Shown here: in pieces, positions 53,501 through 61,467 of the stretch
How positions within the stretch are numbered: the stretch's first letter is position 1
Layout: each line of letters begins with the position of its first letter
DNA from: DATLWN01 sp964492895
Lineage (GTDB): Bacteria > Pseudomonadota > Zetaproteobacteria > Mariprofundales > Mariprofundaceae
Assembly: GCA_964492895.1 (NCBI GenBank)
Contig: CAZBLR010000001.1
Coordinates: 110,025-174,024 of the forward strand
Direction of reading: 5' to 3'
DNA: 64,000 nt
Made by a program: the position numbers and the translations under genes
Notes under the pieces: generated by a model
The model's database searches: none
Told to the model about the DNA's origin: nothing
Seen by the model: only the letters and a program-made list of their open reading frames with translations

Positions 53501-53755
53501 TCAGGCGCGCCCGGCCGACAGGGACAGCAGCGATGCCCTGAGCGCCGGGACATGCCCCGCATCCTCGGCATCGATGCATCCCACGGCGTGCGTCACCAGG
53601 GCGTCGCCGTCGTCCATATCCGCCATGAAGCGGGCCACGCTGCCGGCGACCAGGTTGCTGATACGCCGGTTCTCGCCGAACACCCTGGCGGTCTGGATGG
53701 CGTTGGCGATCAGCTCGGCGATGACCGCGAAGGGGTCCGGCTTGTCGTCGCCCAT
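53501..53755 (-). CDS. Small nif-linked protein downstream of the NafY-like gene, 84 aa
   Basis: An 84-residue helical protein (FAVIAELIANAIQTARVFGENRRISNLVAGSVARFMADMDDG), with one cysteine. ATG 53755 comes 3 nt after the NafY-like gene stop, so the two are coupled. It ends before the nifE control region, closing a two-gene NifA-dependent unit. No family recognised. Confidence 0.65.
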   Translation of the reverse strand: MGDDKPDPFAVIAELIANAIQTARVFGENRRISNLVAGSVARFMADMDDGDALVTHAVGCIDAEDAGHVPALRASLLSLSAGRA

Positions 53756-53758
53756 GCC

Positions 53759-54487
53759 TCACTCCGCGTCGGCGCCGGCGTAGTTCTTCAGCCGCTGCTG
53801 GGCGCTGACCCCCAGGATTTTCAGCATCCAGGGCGGCGGCGAGTCGCGCATGGCCTTCTGGAACTGCGCGATGACCTCCTGGGCCGTGCCGCCCTCGGGG
53901 CGCTTGATCGGATAGATGTTGGCGCGAATGATCTTGGCCGCCGCCGGCCCCCCGACCGACACGACGTAGACCACATGGCAGTCACCGATGATCTGGGCAC
54001 GGAAGGCGTTCTTGTCCTCGGCGTAATCGGCCTCGAGCGCCGGGCGGATGCCGATCAGGCGGCTGTCGTTCGCCGACACCTGATAGACCAGGAAACGCAG
54101 GCAGGAACCGAAATGACCGCTCAGGGTCATGCCGACGTCGGAGGCGATGGCCACGCGCAGCGAATCGGGGATATCGCCCTCCTGATAGGCTTCCGGCTCG
54201 GGCAGGCCATCGTCCGACTCGGCATCGCCCCACAGGATGCGCACCGCCAGCTTCATCGCCTCCAGGCCGATGCCGATGTCCTCGCCGTCCTCCTCGCCGT
54301 CGAGGCTGCCGAAGCCGGTTTTCAGGTCGGTGACGGTGAAGGTGCGCAGGATATCTCCATCCAGGCGCTCGCCGAGCCGCTTCTGCAGCACCTCGATCAG
54401 TTGCGGCAGTGAAGCATTCGGAAGGGCCCGGGCGGCAAGCGCCACGCGCAGTGCCGCTTCGCGGGTGATCATTTCGGGCTGCTGCAT
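53759..54487 (-). CDS. NafY-like cofactor-binding protein (NifX-fold C-terminus), copy 1
   Basis: A 242-residue protein with an N-terminal helical domain (ITREAALRVALAARALPNASLPQLIEVLQKRLGE) and a C-terminal NifX-like domain (SLRVAIASDVGMTLSGHFGSCLRFLVYQVS, DCHVVYVVSVGGPAAAKIIRANIYPIKRPEGG). This two-domain plan is that of NafY, the FeMo-co/apo-dinitrogenase chaperone. A paralog is at 61464. ATG 54487 lies 32 nt after the predicted start of its own sigma-54 promoter. Confidence 0.82.
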   Translation of the reverse strand: MQQPEMITREAALRVALAARALPNASLPQLIEVLQKRLGERLDGDILRTFTVTDLKTGFGSLDGEEDGEDIGIGLEAMKLAVRILWGDAESDDGLPEPEAYQEGDIPDSLRVAIASDVGMTLSGHFGSCLRFLVYQVSANDSRLIGIRPALEADYAEDKNAFRAQIIGDCHVVYVVSVGGPAAAKIIRANIYPIKRPEGGTAQEVIAQFQKAMRDSPPPWMLKILGVSAQQRLKNYAGADAE

Positions 54488-54529
54488 GGCTTCATCTCCT
54501 GGCACGGCATGCGTTGATGGAAGCGGACG

Positions 54530-54545
54530 CGCAATTCCAGTGCCA
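54530..54545 (-). promoter_or_regulatory. Sigma-54 promoter of the NafY-like gene
   Basis: Minus strand TGGCACTGGAATTGCG: -24 TGGCAC, 5 nt, TTGC; about 100 nt downstream of the NifA-type site at 54647. Confidence 0.84.
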
Positions 54546-54646
54546 AGCACGGGCATGCGGTTAGCCATGGCCCGGCAACGAATAGATGCCAACGTTTGTG
54601 CCGTCCGTCCCGGCCGGTGCAGGACCACGGCGGGACCGCGCCGCTT

Positions 54647-54662
54647 TGTCGCAGATGCGACA
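54647..54662. promoter_or_regulatory. NifA upstream activator site (NafY-like gene)
   Basis: TGT-CGCAGATGCG-ACA within TTTGTCGC...GCGACA. It lies between this promoter and the 3' end of the porin gene. Confidence 0.8.
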
Positions 54663-54717
54663 CAAACGGCCAGGCAAGGGCGATTCGCGCCCTTGCCTGC
54701 CGCCTGCAACGCCCCGC

Positions 54718-56058
54718 TCAGAAGGCGTACTGCATCATGACGCGGTTGTAGACGAAGCGGTCCGCACCGTTGGCCGCCCTGCCGCGGCTGACCTCGATGC
54801 GGTCCCTGAGCGACAGCCCCGGCGCCGCGGCCGGAAAATAGGTGATATCGAGATAGGTGTTGTTGCTGTTGCCCTTGAAATGCGTGCTGTACGCCGCATA
54901 GGCCGCGATCAGCCGCAGGCGTTCGTCGAGCAGGTGATAGACCCCCTTGACCTTCCAGGCATGGCCCGGGCCGAGCTCCACCAGGCCGCGGATCATCGAC
55001 GTCGTGAACAGCGGATCCGTCGCGTAGTTCGCGGTGAACGGGGAGATGACGACACCGCCGCCGAGCGCATGGGCATGGAAATCGACCCGGTCGTAGGCCA
55101 CGGAGATCTGCCCATGGGGGACGTCCAGGCCGATGATCGCCCCCGGTACCGTCGAATCCACGTTGCCGCCCAGGCCCTGGTCGGTGATGCCGTACTGGCT
55201 GAAGAAGCTGTTCGGCTCATGCTGGCGCAGGTACTGGGCACCGAAGAAGGGGGAGAACCCCGTGCCCGTGTGCAGCGTGTACCTCGCCTCGCCGTAGAAG
55301 GTGCGGGCGAAGCGGTAGAAATCGTAGTACCAGGCCATGGCCTCGACCGCCTTGTTGGCGTAGCTCAGGCCGAAGGCCAGCGTGCCGCTGGCCGCCTGGG
55401 CCGTGGCCGGCAGCGGCGTGAACGGCTGGCCGCCGTGCAGGGCGTCGCCGGCATAGCTCACCGGGTAATACTGGTTGTCCTTGAAGTTGTTGCCGGAGGT
55501 GCGGCTTTTCCATGCGGTTTGGCGGATAGCGTAGAGATGCAGACCGGCGACCGGTGTCACCTCGGCCAGCACGGCCTGGTAGATCGCCGGGATGATGCGC
55601 GAATCCGAGGGATTCATCCATGGCGTATGCAACAGCTGGTTGCCGGCGCGCAGCATCAGCACCGGGTTCTGGTATTGCAGATAGGCCTGGCCGAGCACGG
55701 TCAGCTGCTGCCTCACGCCCATCAGCGTCGCATCCAGCTGCGGATGGTCGTTCAGCCCCAGCGACTGGGCCGTCATCACGCCGGCGACGACGCTGAAGCC
55801 GTCGGCGAAGGTGCCGCTGGTGAGGGTCAGGCTGCCGCCCAGGCCGAAGGCATCGAGGTTCTGCTTGCCCTGGTTCGGGGTGAATTGACGGGTGAAGTAG
55901 TACGAACGGACCTGGCCGTCGACCTTGGTCTGGTCCAGCACGTCGGCCAGGCTTGCCGCCTGGACGGGGGCCGCTGCGGCAAGGGCGAGCACCAGGCCGG
56001 CGAGCCCCTGTCTGATGGTTCTGATCGAGCGATTGATCGCAATATGGATAGGTTTCAT
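54718..56058 (-). CDS. OprD-like outer-membrane porin downstream of the mod operon
   Basis: A 446-residue protein: signal peptide (residues 1-35, ending VQA), then VDGQVRSYYFTRQF and many amphipathic strands, ending in aromatic VMMQYAF as outer-membrane porins do. Blocks such as AGNQLLHTPWMNPSDSRIIPAIYQ fit the OprD family. It lies on the same strand 107 nt after the DUF2292 gene of the mod operon. It may serve molybdate or another anion, which is inference from position. AGGAG precedes ATG 56058. Confidence 0.78.
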   Translation of the reverse strand: MKPIHIAINRSIRTIRQGLAGLVLALAAAAPVQAASLADVLDQTKVDGQVRSYYFTRQFTPNQGKQNLDAFGLGGSLTLTSGTFADGFSVVAGVMTAQSLGLNDHPQLDATLMGVRQQLTVLGQAYLQYQNPVLMLRAGNQLLHTPWMNPSDSRIIPAIYQAVLAEVTPVAGLHLYAIRQTAWKSRTSGNNFKDNQYYPVSYAGDALHGGQPFTPLPATAQAASGTLAFGLSYANKAVEAMAWYYDFYRFARTFYGEARYTLHTGTGFSPFFGAQYLRQHEPNSFFSQYGITDQGLGGNVDSTVPGAIIGLDVPHGQISVAYDRVDFHAHALGGGVVISPFTANYATDPLFTTSMIRGLVELGPGHAWKVKGVYHLLDERLRLIAAYAAYSTHFKGNSNNTYLDITYFPAAAPGLSLRDRIEVSRGRAANGADRFVYNRVMMQYAF

Positions 56059-56164
56059 GGTCTGCTCCTGTCGGAGCTTCCGGCGGTCCGGTCAGCCTCA
56101 TGTATGTTGTTTTTTAAGAACCGCCGCCGGTGGACCGGTAGGCAAGATATACGGCGCGAACAGA

Positions 56165-56314
56165 TCAGCCGAGGCGCACGCGCTCCCGGCGCTCGATCTG
56201 CACCACGCGTCCGTCGTGTACGGTCAGCTCCAGGGTGCCGTAACGCAGCCCCCGCAGCAGCTCGCGCAGGGTCTCGATGGGGATGTCCCGCTCGCTCTGC
56301 CTGCTTCCCTGCAT
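56165..56314 (-). CDS. DUF2292 (YezD-like) small protein
   Basis: A 49-residue protein with the family pattern LRGLRYGTLELTVHDGRVVQIERRERVRL. Such proteins accompany sulfate- or molybdate-type ABC transporters; function is unknown. ATG 56314 is preferred because AGGAGG is 7 nt upstream; an ATG at 56341 overlapping the modC stop is possible. Confidence 0.8.
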   Translation of the reverse strand: MQGSRQSERDIPIETLRELLRGLRYGTLELTVHDGRVVQIERRERVRLG

Positions 56315-56337
56315 GGATGACCTCCTGTCCGTCATGT

Positions 56338-57459
56338 TCATGCCACCTCCCGGTCCAGGCCCATGCTCTTGATCTGCGCCTGCACGACCATGCCCGGCTT
56401 GAGGCCCAGGCGGTCCCACGAATAGCGGGAGATGCGCGACAGCAGGCGCGTGCCGCTGTCCGCCGGCGTTCCCTCCATGGCCCCTTCCAGAACCCCTTCC
56501 AGAATCAATTGCACCAGCACGCGCCCGGGATCGCCCTCCTCGATGGCCATGATGCGGGCGGGCAGGATGTTCAGGATGGAGCTGCCCTGCGGTACGCCGA
56601 GCGACAGGCTGACCTCGCGGGCCGGGATACGCACCCGGGCCCGGCTGCCGGGCTCGGCCGCCAGCCGCGGCGCCAGAAGATGCTGGCCGCCTCCGATCGA
56701 CAGCGTGGTCAGGTGATGGCGCTCGTCGTGGCCGGCCACCTCCGCCTCGATCACCGCCCCCGGCTCCTCGCCCGCCGCCGACGGCCGGTGCAGACCGGAA
56801 AGCAGCTCCAGCGTGCCGCCCTCGGCGATCACGCGCCCGTCCTGCATCTGCACCACGTGGTCGGCCAGCCGCGCCACCTCGTCCACCGCATGCGTCACGT
56901 AGATCACCGGGATCGACAGCCGGCGGTGCAGCGTCTCCAGATACGGCATGATCTCTTCCCTGGCCCTGGCATCCAGCGCCGCCATCGGCTCGTCCATCAG
57001 CAGCAGCTCGGGGCTGGTCAGCAGCGCCCGGCCGATGGCCACCCGCTGCCGCTCCCCGCCCGACAGCCCTTGCGGACGGCGGTCGACCAGCCGGGACAGC
57101 CCCAGCCAGTCCACCACCTCCTCCAGCGCCACCCGCTGGCGCATGGGGGCGATGCGACGCCGGCCGTACAGCAGGTTGTCGCGCACATCCAGGTGCGGAA
57201 ACAGGCTGGCTTCCTGGAACACGTAGCCCAGCGGGCGGCGATGGGTCGGCATGAAGACCCCAGAGGCATCGTCCTGCCAGCAGGCATCCCCGACCGCCAG
57301 CCATCCCTGCCCGCGCTCCAGGCCGGCAAGGCAGCGCAGCCAGCTGGTCTTGCCGGAGCCGGAATGGCCGAACAGGGCGGTGACCCCCTGCCCCGGCAGG
57401 GTAAAATCGACGTCGAGGCTGAACGGGCCCCGCGCCAGCCGGAAGGCGCCGCGGATCAC
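56338..57459 (-). CDS. modC: Molybdate ABC transporter ATPase ModC
   Basis: A 373-residue ATPase: Walker A GHSGSGKTSW, signature LSGGERQR, Walker B LLLMDEPMAALD, and the H-loop THAVDEVARL. A C-terminal TOBE/Mop region follows, as in ModC (EVSLSLGVPQGSSILNILPARI). GTG 57459 overlaps the modB stop by 4 nt. Confidence 0.93.
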   Translation of the reverse strand: MIRGAFRLARGPFSLDVDFTLPGQGVTALFGHSGSGKTSWLRCLAGLERGQGWLAVGDACWQDDASGVFMPTHRRPLGYVFQEASLFPHLDVRDNLLYGRRRIAPMRQRVALEEVVDWLGLSRLVDRRPQGLSGGERQRVAIGRALLTSPELLLMDEPMAALDARAREEIMPYLETLHRRLSIPVIYVTHAVDEVARLADHVVQMQDGRVIAEGGTLELLSGLHRPSAAGEEPGAVIEAEVAGHDERHHLTTLSIGGGQHLLAPRLAAEPGSRARVRIPAREVSLSLGVPQGSSILNILPARIMAIEEGDPGRVLVQLILEGVLEGAMEGTPADSGTRLLSRISRYSWDRLGLKPGMVVQAQIKSMGLDREVA

Positions 57460-58142
57460 GCCCGCACCCCGCTGCGGCCATTGAGGATGTACAGCGCCAA
57501 GAGCACCAGGAAGGCGAAGGCCACCATCCCCCCCGACAGCCAGTAGGCCTGGCCGTACTCCATCATCTCCACATGGTCGTAGATGGCGGTCGATACCACC
57601 TGCGTGCGGCCGGGGATGTTGCCGCCGACCATCAGCACCACCCCGAACTCGCCGACGGTATGCGCGAACGCCAGCACCGTGGCGGTCAGGAACCCGGGCC
57701 GGGCCAGCGGCAGCACCACGCTCAGGAACCGGTCCCACGGGGCGGCGCGCAGGCTGGCGGCCACCTCCAGCGGCCGGTCCCCCAGCGCCTTGAATGCCTG
57801 GGTCAGCGGCTGCACCGCGAACGGCAGCGAATACAGCACCGAGCCGATCACCAGGCCGGGGAAGGAGAACACGAGCCTGTGCCCGCCCCAGGCCTCCCAG
57901 GGCCGGCCGACCCAGCCGTGCGGACCGAGCAGCACGATCAGGTAGAATCCCATCACCGTCGGCGGCAGCACGATGGGCAGCGCCACCACCGCCTCGATCG
58001 CCGGGCGCAGGCGGCTCGCCGTCCGGGCCATCCACCAGGCCAGCGGCGTGGCGGCGACGAGCAGGATCAGCGTCGTCACCACCGCCAGCTTCAGGGTCAG
58101 GGCGATGGGTGCCCAGTCGGCCGAGGACCACATCCCCGTCAC
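57456..58142 (-). CDS. modB: Molybdate ABC transporter permease ModB
   Basis: A 228-residue inner-membrane protein with five to six hydrophobic helices and the permease EAA loop (EVAASLRAAPWDRFLSVVLPLARPGFLTATVLAFAHTVGEFGVVLMVGGNIPG). GTG 58142 overlaps the modA stop by 4 nt; ATG 58133 is an alternative start. Confidence 0.92.
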   Translation of the reverse strand: MTGMWSSADWAPIALTLKLAVVTTLILLVAATPLAWWMARTASRLRPAIEAVVALPIVLPPTVMGFYLIVLLGPHGWVGRPWEAWGGHRLVFSFPGLVIGSVLYSLPFAVQPLTQAFKALGDRPLEVAASLRAAPWDRFLSVVLPLARPGFLTATVLAFAHTVGEFGVVLMVGGNIPGRTQVVSTAIYDHVEMMEYGQAYWLSGGMVAFAFLVLLALYILNGRSGVRA

Positions 58143-58888
58143 CGCCGCGCCGGCACGCCGTAACCGAACCGGCCGATGATGGCGGCCGCCTGCTTCGAGG
58201 CCAGGAACGCGATCAGTGCCCGTGCCGCCGGGTTGGCCGCGCCGGCCTTCAGCAGGCAGAGCCCCTGGGCGATGGGGTCGTGCATGGCGTCCGGCACCAG
58301 CCAGACCGAGCCGCCGGGTGCCTTGTCCCCCTTCAGCTGCGAGGCGGCCACGAAACCGGCCTCCGCATTGCCGCTGGCCACGAACTGGAAGGCCTGGGCG
58401 ATGTTCTCGGCCACCACCAGCTTCGGCCGCACCGCCGCCGTCAGCCCCAGGTGCTTCAACGTCTGCATCGCCGCCGCCCCATAGGGCGCGGTCTTCGGAT
58501 TGGCGATGGCGACATGCTGGATCCCAGGCCCCGTCAGCACCTTCGCGCCGCCGGATACATCCGGGCCCGGGCTCCACAGGGCCAGCCGTCCGAGGGCATA
58601 GGTGCGCTCGGAGCCGGCGACCGCCAGACCGTCGGCCACGAGCTTGTCGGGGCGGGCGGTGTCGGCGGCCAGGAACACCTGGAACGGGGCACCGTTCACG
58701 ATCTGGGCATACAGCTTGCCGGTCGACCCGATACTGACGACCACGCGATGGCCGGTGGCCTTCGTGAAGGCCTTCGAGATCGCCGCGAACGGGACGGCGA
58801 AATTGGCCGCCACGGCGACATCGACCTCGCCCGCGCGGGCGGTGCCAGCCATCAGCAGGGATAAGCAAATCAGAACAATCCTTTTCAT
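58139..58888 (-). CDS. modA: Molybdate-binding periplasmic protein ModA
   Basis: A 249-residue exported protein: signal peptide ending ARA, then VAVAANFAVPFAAISKAF and SIGSTGKLYAQIVNGAPFQVFLAADTARPDKLV, the molybdate-pocket residues of ModA. GGGAGG precedes ATG 58888. It is 13 nt after modE. Confidence 0.92.
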   Translation of the reverse strand: MKRIVLICLSLLMAGTARAGEVDVAVAANFAVPFAAISKAFTKATGHRVVVSIGSTGKLYAQIVNGAPFQVFLAADTARPDKLVADGLAVAGSERTYALGRLALWSPGPDVSGGAKVLTGPGIQHVAIANPKTAPYGAAAMQTLKHLGLTAAVRPKLVVAENIAQAFQFVASGNAEAGFVAASQLKGDKAPGGSVWLVPDAMHDPIAQGLCLLKAGAANPAARALIAFLASKQAAAIIGRFGYGVPARR

Positions 58889-58901
58889 ACGACCTCCCTT
58901 G

Positions 58902-59729
58902 TTATTCATGGCCGGCCAGCACCACATCGGATGCCTTGAAGCACACCCAGATGCCGACGCCGGGCTTCAGCGCCATGTCGGTCATGGCCTCGAGGCTGAT
59001 CATCGCGGTGACGACCTTCGATCCGGGCAGATCCACGACGACCTCCGAAAACACCGCGCCCTCATGGCAGCGCAGCACACGCCCGTACAGGCGGTTGCGG
59101 GCGCTGACCGCCGGTACGGCCTCACCGGTGCACAAAAAGACCGAGGACTCGCGGATCAGCGCCGTGACCTCCTTGCCGATCTCCAGCGCCATGTCGTCGG
59201 CACCCTCGTTGGTGATCATCGCGGTCAGGCGGTCCTCGCCGCCGATGCCGACGACCACCTCGGTATTCACCGCCCCCCTCGAGAGCACCTGCACCGTGCC
59301 GTGCAACTGGTTGCGTACACTGGTCTTCATGAACCACCTCCGTATCAGTCGGGAATAACGTTCGTACTCGGCCAGTCCCTCGCCGAGCAGCGCCACGAAG
59401 CGCCGGTGCTCGGCCTCCGCCGCACGGTACATGGCGATCAGCCTGCGCCCGCCGGCGGTCAGCAGCGTGCCGCCGCCGTGCTGGCCGCCGGCCGAGCGTT
59501 CGACCAGCGGCGCGGCGCTTCGATTCTGCAGCCGCTCGACCGTCTGCCAGGCCGTGCGGTAGCTGATGCCGCAATCCTTCGCCGCCTGCGAGATCGAGCC
59601 GGTGGCGTCGATGCGCTCGAGCAGCGCGATCGACTCGGCCGCCAGCGCCCCGCTGTCACCGTTCCCCAGGCGCAGCGACAGATCGGCGTTCAGCATCGCG
59701 GCCGCCCCTTCGTTTGCCCGTGCCTGCAT
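58902..59729 (-). CDS. modE: Molybdate-responsive regulator ModE
   Basis: A 275-residue regulator: N-terminal winged helix (ESIALLERIDATGSISQAAKDCGISYRTAWQTVERLQN) and two C-terminal Mop domains (SVRNQLHGTVQVLSRGAVNTEVVV; SARNRLYGRVLRCHEGAVFSEVVV) that bind molybdate. GGAGGAGG precedes ATG 59729. First gene of the modE-modA-modB-modC-DUF2292 operon and, given the palindrome at 59742, autoregulated. Confidence 0.93.
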   Translation of the reverse strand: MQARANEGAAAMLNADLSLRLGNGDSGALAAESIALLERIDATGSISQAAKDCGISYRTAWQTVERLQNRSAAPLVERSAGGQHGGGTLLTAGGRRLIAMYRAAEAEHRRFVALLGEGLAEYERYSRLIRRWFMKTSVRNQLHGTVQVLSRGAVNTEVVVGIGGEDRLTAMITNEGADDMALEIGKEVTALIRESSVFLCTGEAVPAVSARNRLYGRVLRCHEGAVFSEVVVDLPGSKVVTAMISLEAMTDMALKPGVGIWVCFKASDVVLAGHE

Positions 59730-59741
59730 CCGGCCTCCTCC

Positions 59742-59769
59742 GGCGTTATGCAATCGTTTGCATAACGCC
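59742..59769. promoter_or_regulatory. ModE operator
   Basis: Perfect inverted repeat, arms GGCGTTATGCAA and TTGCATAACGCC with a 4-nt centre. It contains CGTTAT-N12-ATAACG, the arrangement of the E. coli modA operator. It starts 13 nt upstream of modE, just downstream of the predicted sigma-54 start, so bound ModE-Mo would block or roadblock transcription. Confidence 0.88.
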
Positions 59770-59794
59770 TTGCGCATGAGTACATGCGTGCCGG

Positions 59795-59810
59795 TGCAAG
59801 CGCCCTGCCA
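59795..59810 (-). promoter_or_regulatory. Sigma-54 promoter of modEABC
   Basis: Minus strand TGGCAGGGCGCTTGCA, correct -24/-12 spacing; predicted start about 59784, above the ModE operator. Confidence 0.8.
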
Positions 59811-59854
59811 ACATGCAAGTGATTGATTTATATGGATCTAGCCGCAGATACCCT

Positions 59855-59870
59855 TGTATGAGTCGCGACA
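59855..59870. promoter_or_regulatory. NifA upstream activator site (modE operon)
   Basis: TGT-ATGAGTCGCG-ACA, 45 nt above the -24 element at 59810. The second half-site is extended (GCGACAG) as at the other NifA-type sites here. Confidence 0.7.
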
Positions 59871-59905
59871 GAGCGACAGCGATTGGCCGAAAGGCGACAA
59901 GCGGC

Positions 59906-60181
59906 TCAGCCCGGTTCCACCACCGTCACCTCGCCGTCGGCATCGGTGATCCGGGCCCGCAGCAGCGCACCGGCGTCGCTGTAGTGATACCGATGTTCCA
60001 GCTCCACCTCGCCGTAGACCATTTTTCGGAACGACAGCAGCACGCCGGATGCGTCGAACCGGCCCTCGAAGTAGGTGTTGCGGTTGCGCGTCTCGTCTTC
60101 GGCCAGTTCGCCGACCAGGTGGAACGGCAGGTTCATGCCGGTGTAGGCGGTGAAATAGCGAAGGGTTTCGGCATCACTCAA
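59906..60181 (-). CDS. DUF6156-like small nif-associated protein
   Basis: A 91-residue protein from TTG 60181, overlapping the DUF3144 gene by 8 nt. Pattern FTAYTGMNLPFHLVGEL, RNRNTYFEGRFD, KMVYGEVELEHRYHYSDAG, ITDADGEVTVVEP fits what I recall of DUF6156, found in nif clusters. It is the last gene of the unit running from nifK. Unknown function. Confidence 0.65.
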   Translation of the reverse strand: MSDAETLRYFTAYTGMNLPFHLVGELAEDETRNRNTYFEGRFDASGVLLSFRKMVYGEVELEHRYHYSDAGALLRARITDADGEVTVVEPG

Positions 60182-60428
60182 GGGGCACCCCGTGACGCAG
60201 CTCGTGCAGGTTCTCCTGCAGCATCCGCCGGTACTGCTCGCTGTAGAACGTGATGGCGTTCGCTTCGGATGCCGGATCGCCATTAGTCTCCATGAAATGG
60301 AAGGCGTTGTAACGCGCCGCCGCATACAGGATCGCGGCGCTGAGCAGATTCGGTGCCCACTCCTCGGACAGGTCGTTGGCCAGATGGATGAACTCGTCCG
60401 CCACTTCGTGAAAATCGCTTTCCTGCAT
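60174..60428 (-). CDS. DUF3144 family protein
   Basis: An 84-residue helical protein with the family core ADEFIHLANDL and SAAILYAAARYNAFHF. Several nif clusters carry a DUF3144 gene near LRV and NafY-type genes; function is unknown. It starts 3 nt after the LRV gene stop. Confidence 0.75.
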   Translation of the reverse strand: MQESDFHEVADEFIHLANDLSEEWAPNLLSAAILYAAARYNAFHFMETNGDPASEANAITFYSEQYRRMLQENLHELRHGVPLE

Positions 60429-60431
60429 GGG

Positions 60432-61157
60432 TTACTCCTCATCCTGCCGAAGCCGGCGCACGACCATCTCGCGCACGTCGGGATCGGCATCGTTTTTCAG
60501 TCGCCACAACGCCTGCAGCGGCACCCGCTCGACCGCCGTCAGGCGCACGATCAGGTCGTCGTCGTCCAGCAGGCGCACCGCCTGGTTGGGGCTGACCCTG
60601 TGCACGACGATGCGCCGGACCTCCGGGGACGGATCTTCGATCATCATCGCATGCCATCCGGCGGGCAGGCGCTGGGCCACCGCCTTGCGCACCAGCGCCT
60701 CGGGGTCAAACAACATGTGCCTGAGCATGCCCACCGGCGCCCGTTCGGCCACGCGCTGGCGCACGAAGTAGTCCCCATCATGCATCATCTTCACCAGCAG
60801 GCCCGCCGGCAGACGTTCGGCGACGATGATGCGCACCTCACGGTCCGAATCGCCGAGAAAATGGCGGATCAGCGTGATCGGCACGGCGCGCACCACCGCC
60901 CGGCGCACCACGGGATCCGGATCGTCGAGCAGCGGCAGCAGCTGTTCGTCCGCCAGGTACGGCACCACGATGGCGCGGGTCTCCCAGAACGGATCGGCGG
61001 CGTACGCAGGCGCCAGTTCCGGATTGTTGCGGAAGAAGCGGTAGATCTGCCGGCCGCTTTCGACGCGTATACAGGCATCGCCAGGCCGGCATGCCCCCGC
61101 GGCCAGCAGCGATTGCCGGTACGGACAGCGCATACAATCGCCGATCGGTGTGCTCAC
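60432..61157 (-). CDS. Leucine-rich-variant (LRV) protein with N-terminal 4Fe-4S domain
   Basis: A 241-residue protein: a four-cysteine cluster CMRCPYRQSLLAAGACRPGDAC near the N-terminus (LRV Fe-S domain), then repeated LRV units (LADEQLLPLLDDPDPVVRR, LLVKMMHDGDYFVRQRVAER, VRLLDDDDLIVRLTAVERV). It matches the Azotobacter LRV protein encoded near nifB. GTG 61157 is used because a downstream ATG would remove the first cysteine; the ribosome site is close to it. Confidence 0.8.
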   Translation of the reverse strand: MSTPIGDCMRCPYRQSLLAAGACRPGDACIRVESGRQIYRFFRNNPELAPAYAADPFWETRAIVVPYLADEQLLPLLDDPDPVVRRAVVRAVPITLIRHFLGDSDREVRIIVAERLPAGLLVKMMHDGDYFVRQRVAERAPVGMLRHMLFDPEALVRKAVAQRLPAGWHAMMIEDPSPEVRRIVVHRVSPNQAVRLLDDDDLIVRLTAVERVPLQALWRLKNDADPDVREMVVRRLRQDEE

Positions 61158-61200
61158 ATCCTCCGCCGAGGATGCCTGCCCGGACCCAGCCTTCCGCACT

Positions 61201-61467
61201 CTAGTCGTTTGCGAGTTCGGCGATGACCACGCCGGTGGCCGCACCGGCGTCCGTGGTGAATGCCAGGCAATGGTTGCTGCCGTCCACCAGGTACAGGTTG
61301 AAGCCGGCTTCCTCCCGCGCCACGGACTCGCATCCGACGTCGTCGTCCATGCACCAGGTGAAATGCATGTCGGGATGGCGCTGCCTGAGCTCGGGCAGGC
61401 AGCCCTCGCCGGCCCCGTGTGCATTCAGCCACCCGGCGATATCGGCAAGCTGCGCCTCACTGATCAT
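61201..61467 (-). CDS. DUF6129-like small nif-associated protein
   Basis: An 88-residue protein (MISEAQLADIAGWLNAHG, RHPDMHFTWCMDDDVG, NHCLAFTTDAGAATGVVIAEL). The stretch HFTWCMDDD recalls DUF6129 proteins of nif clusters. ATGA overlap couples it to the NafY-like gene. Unknown function, possibly metal-handling given Cys/Asp/His content. Confidence 0.65.
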   Translation of the reverse strand: MISEAQLADIAGWLNAHGAGEGCLPELRQRHPDMHFTWCMDDDVGCESVAREEAGFNLYLVDGSNHCLAFTTDAGAATGVVIAELAND

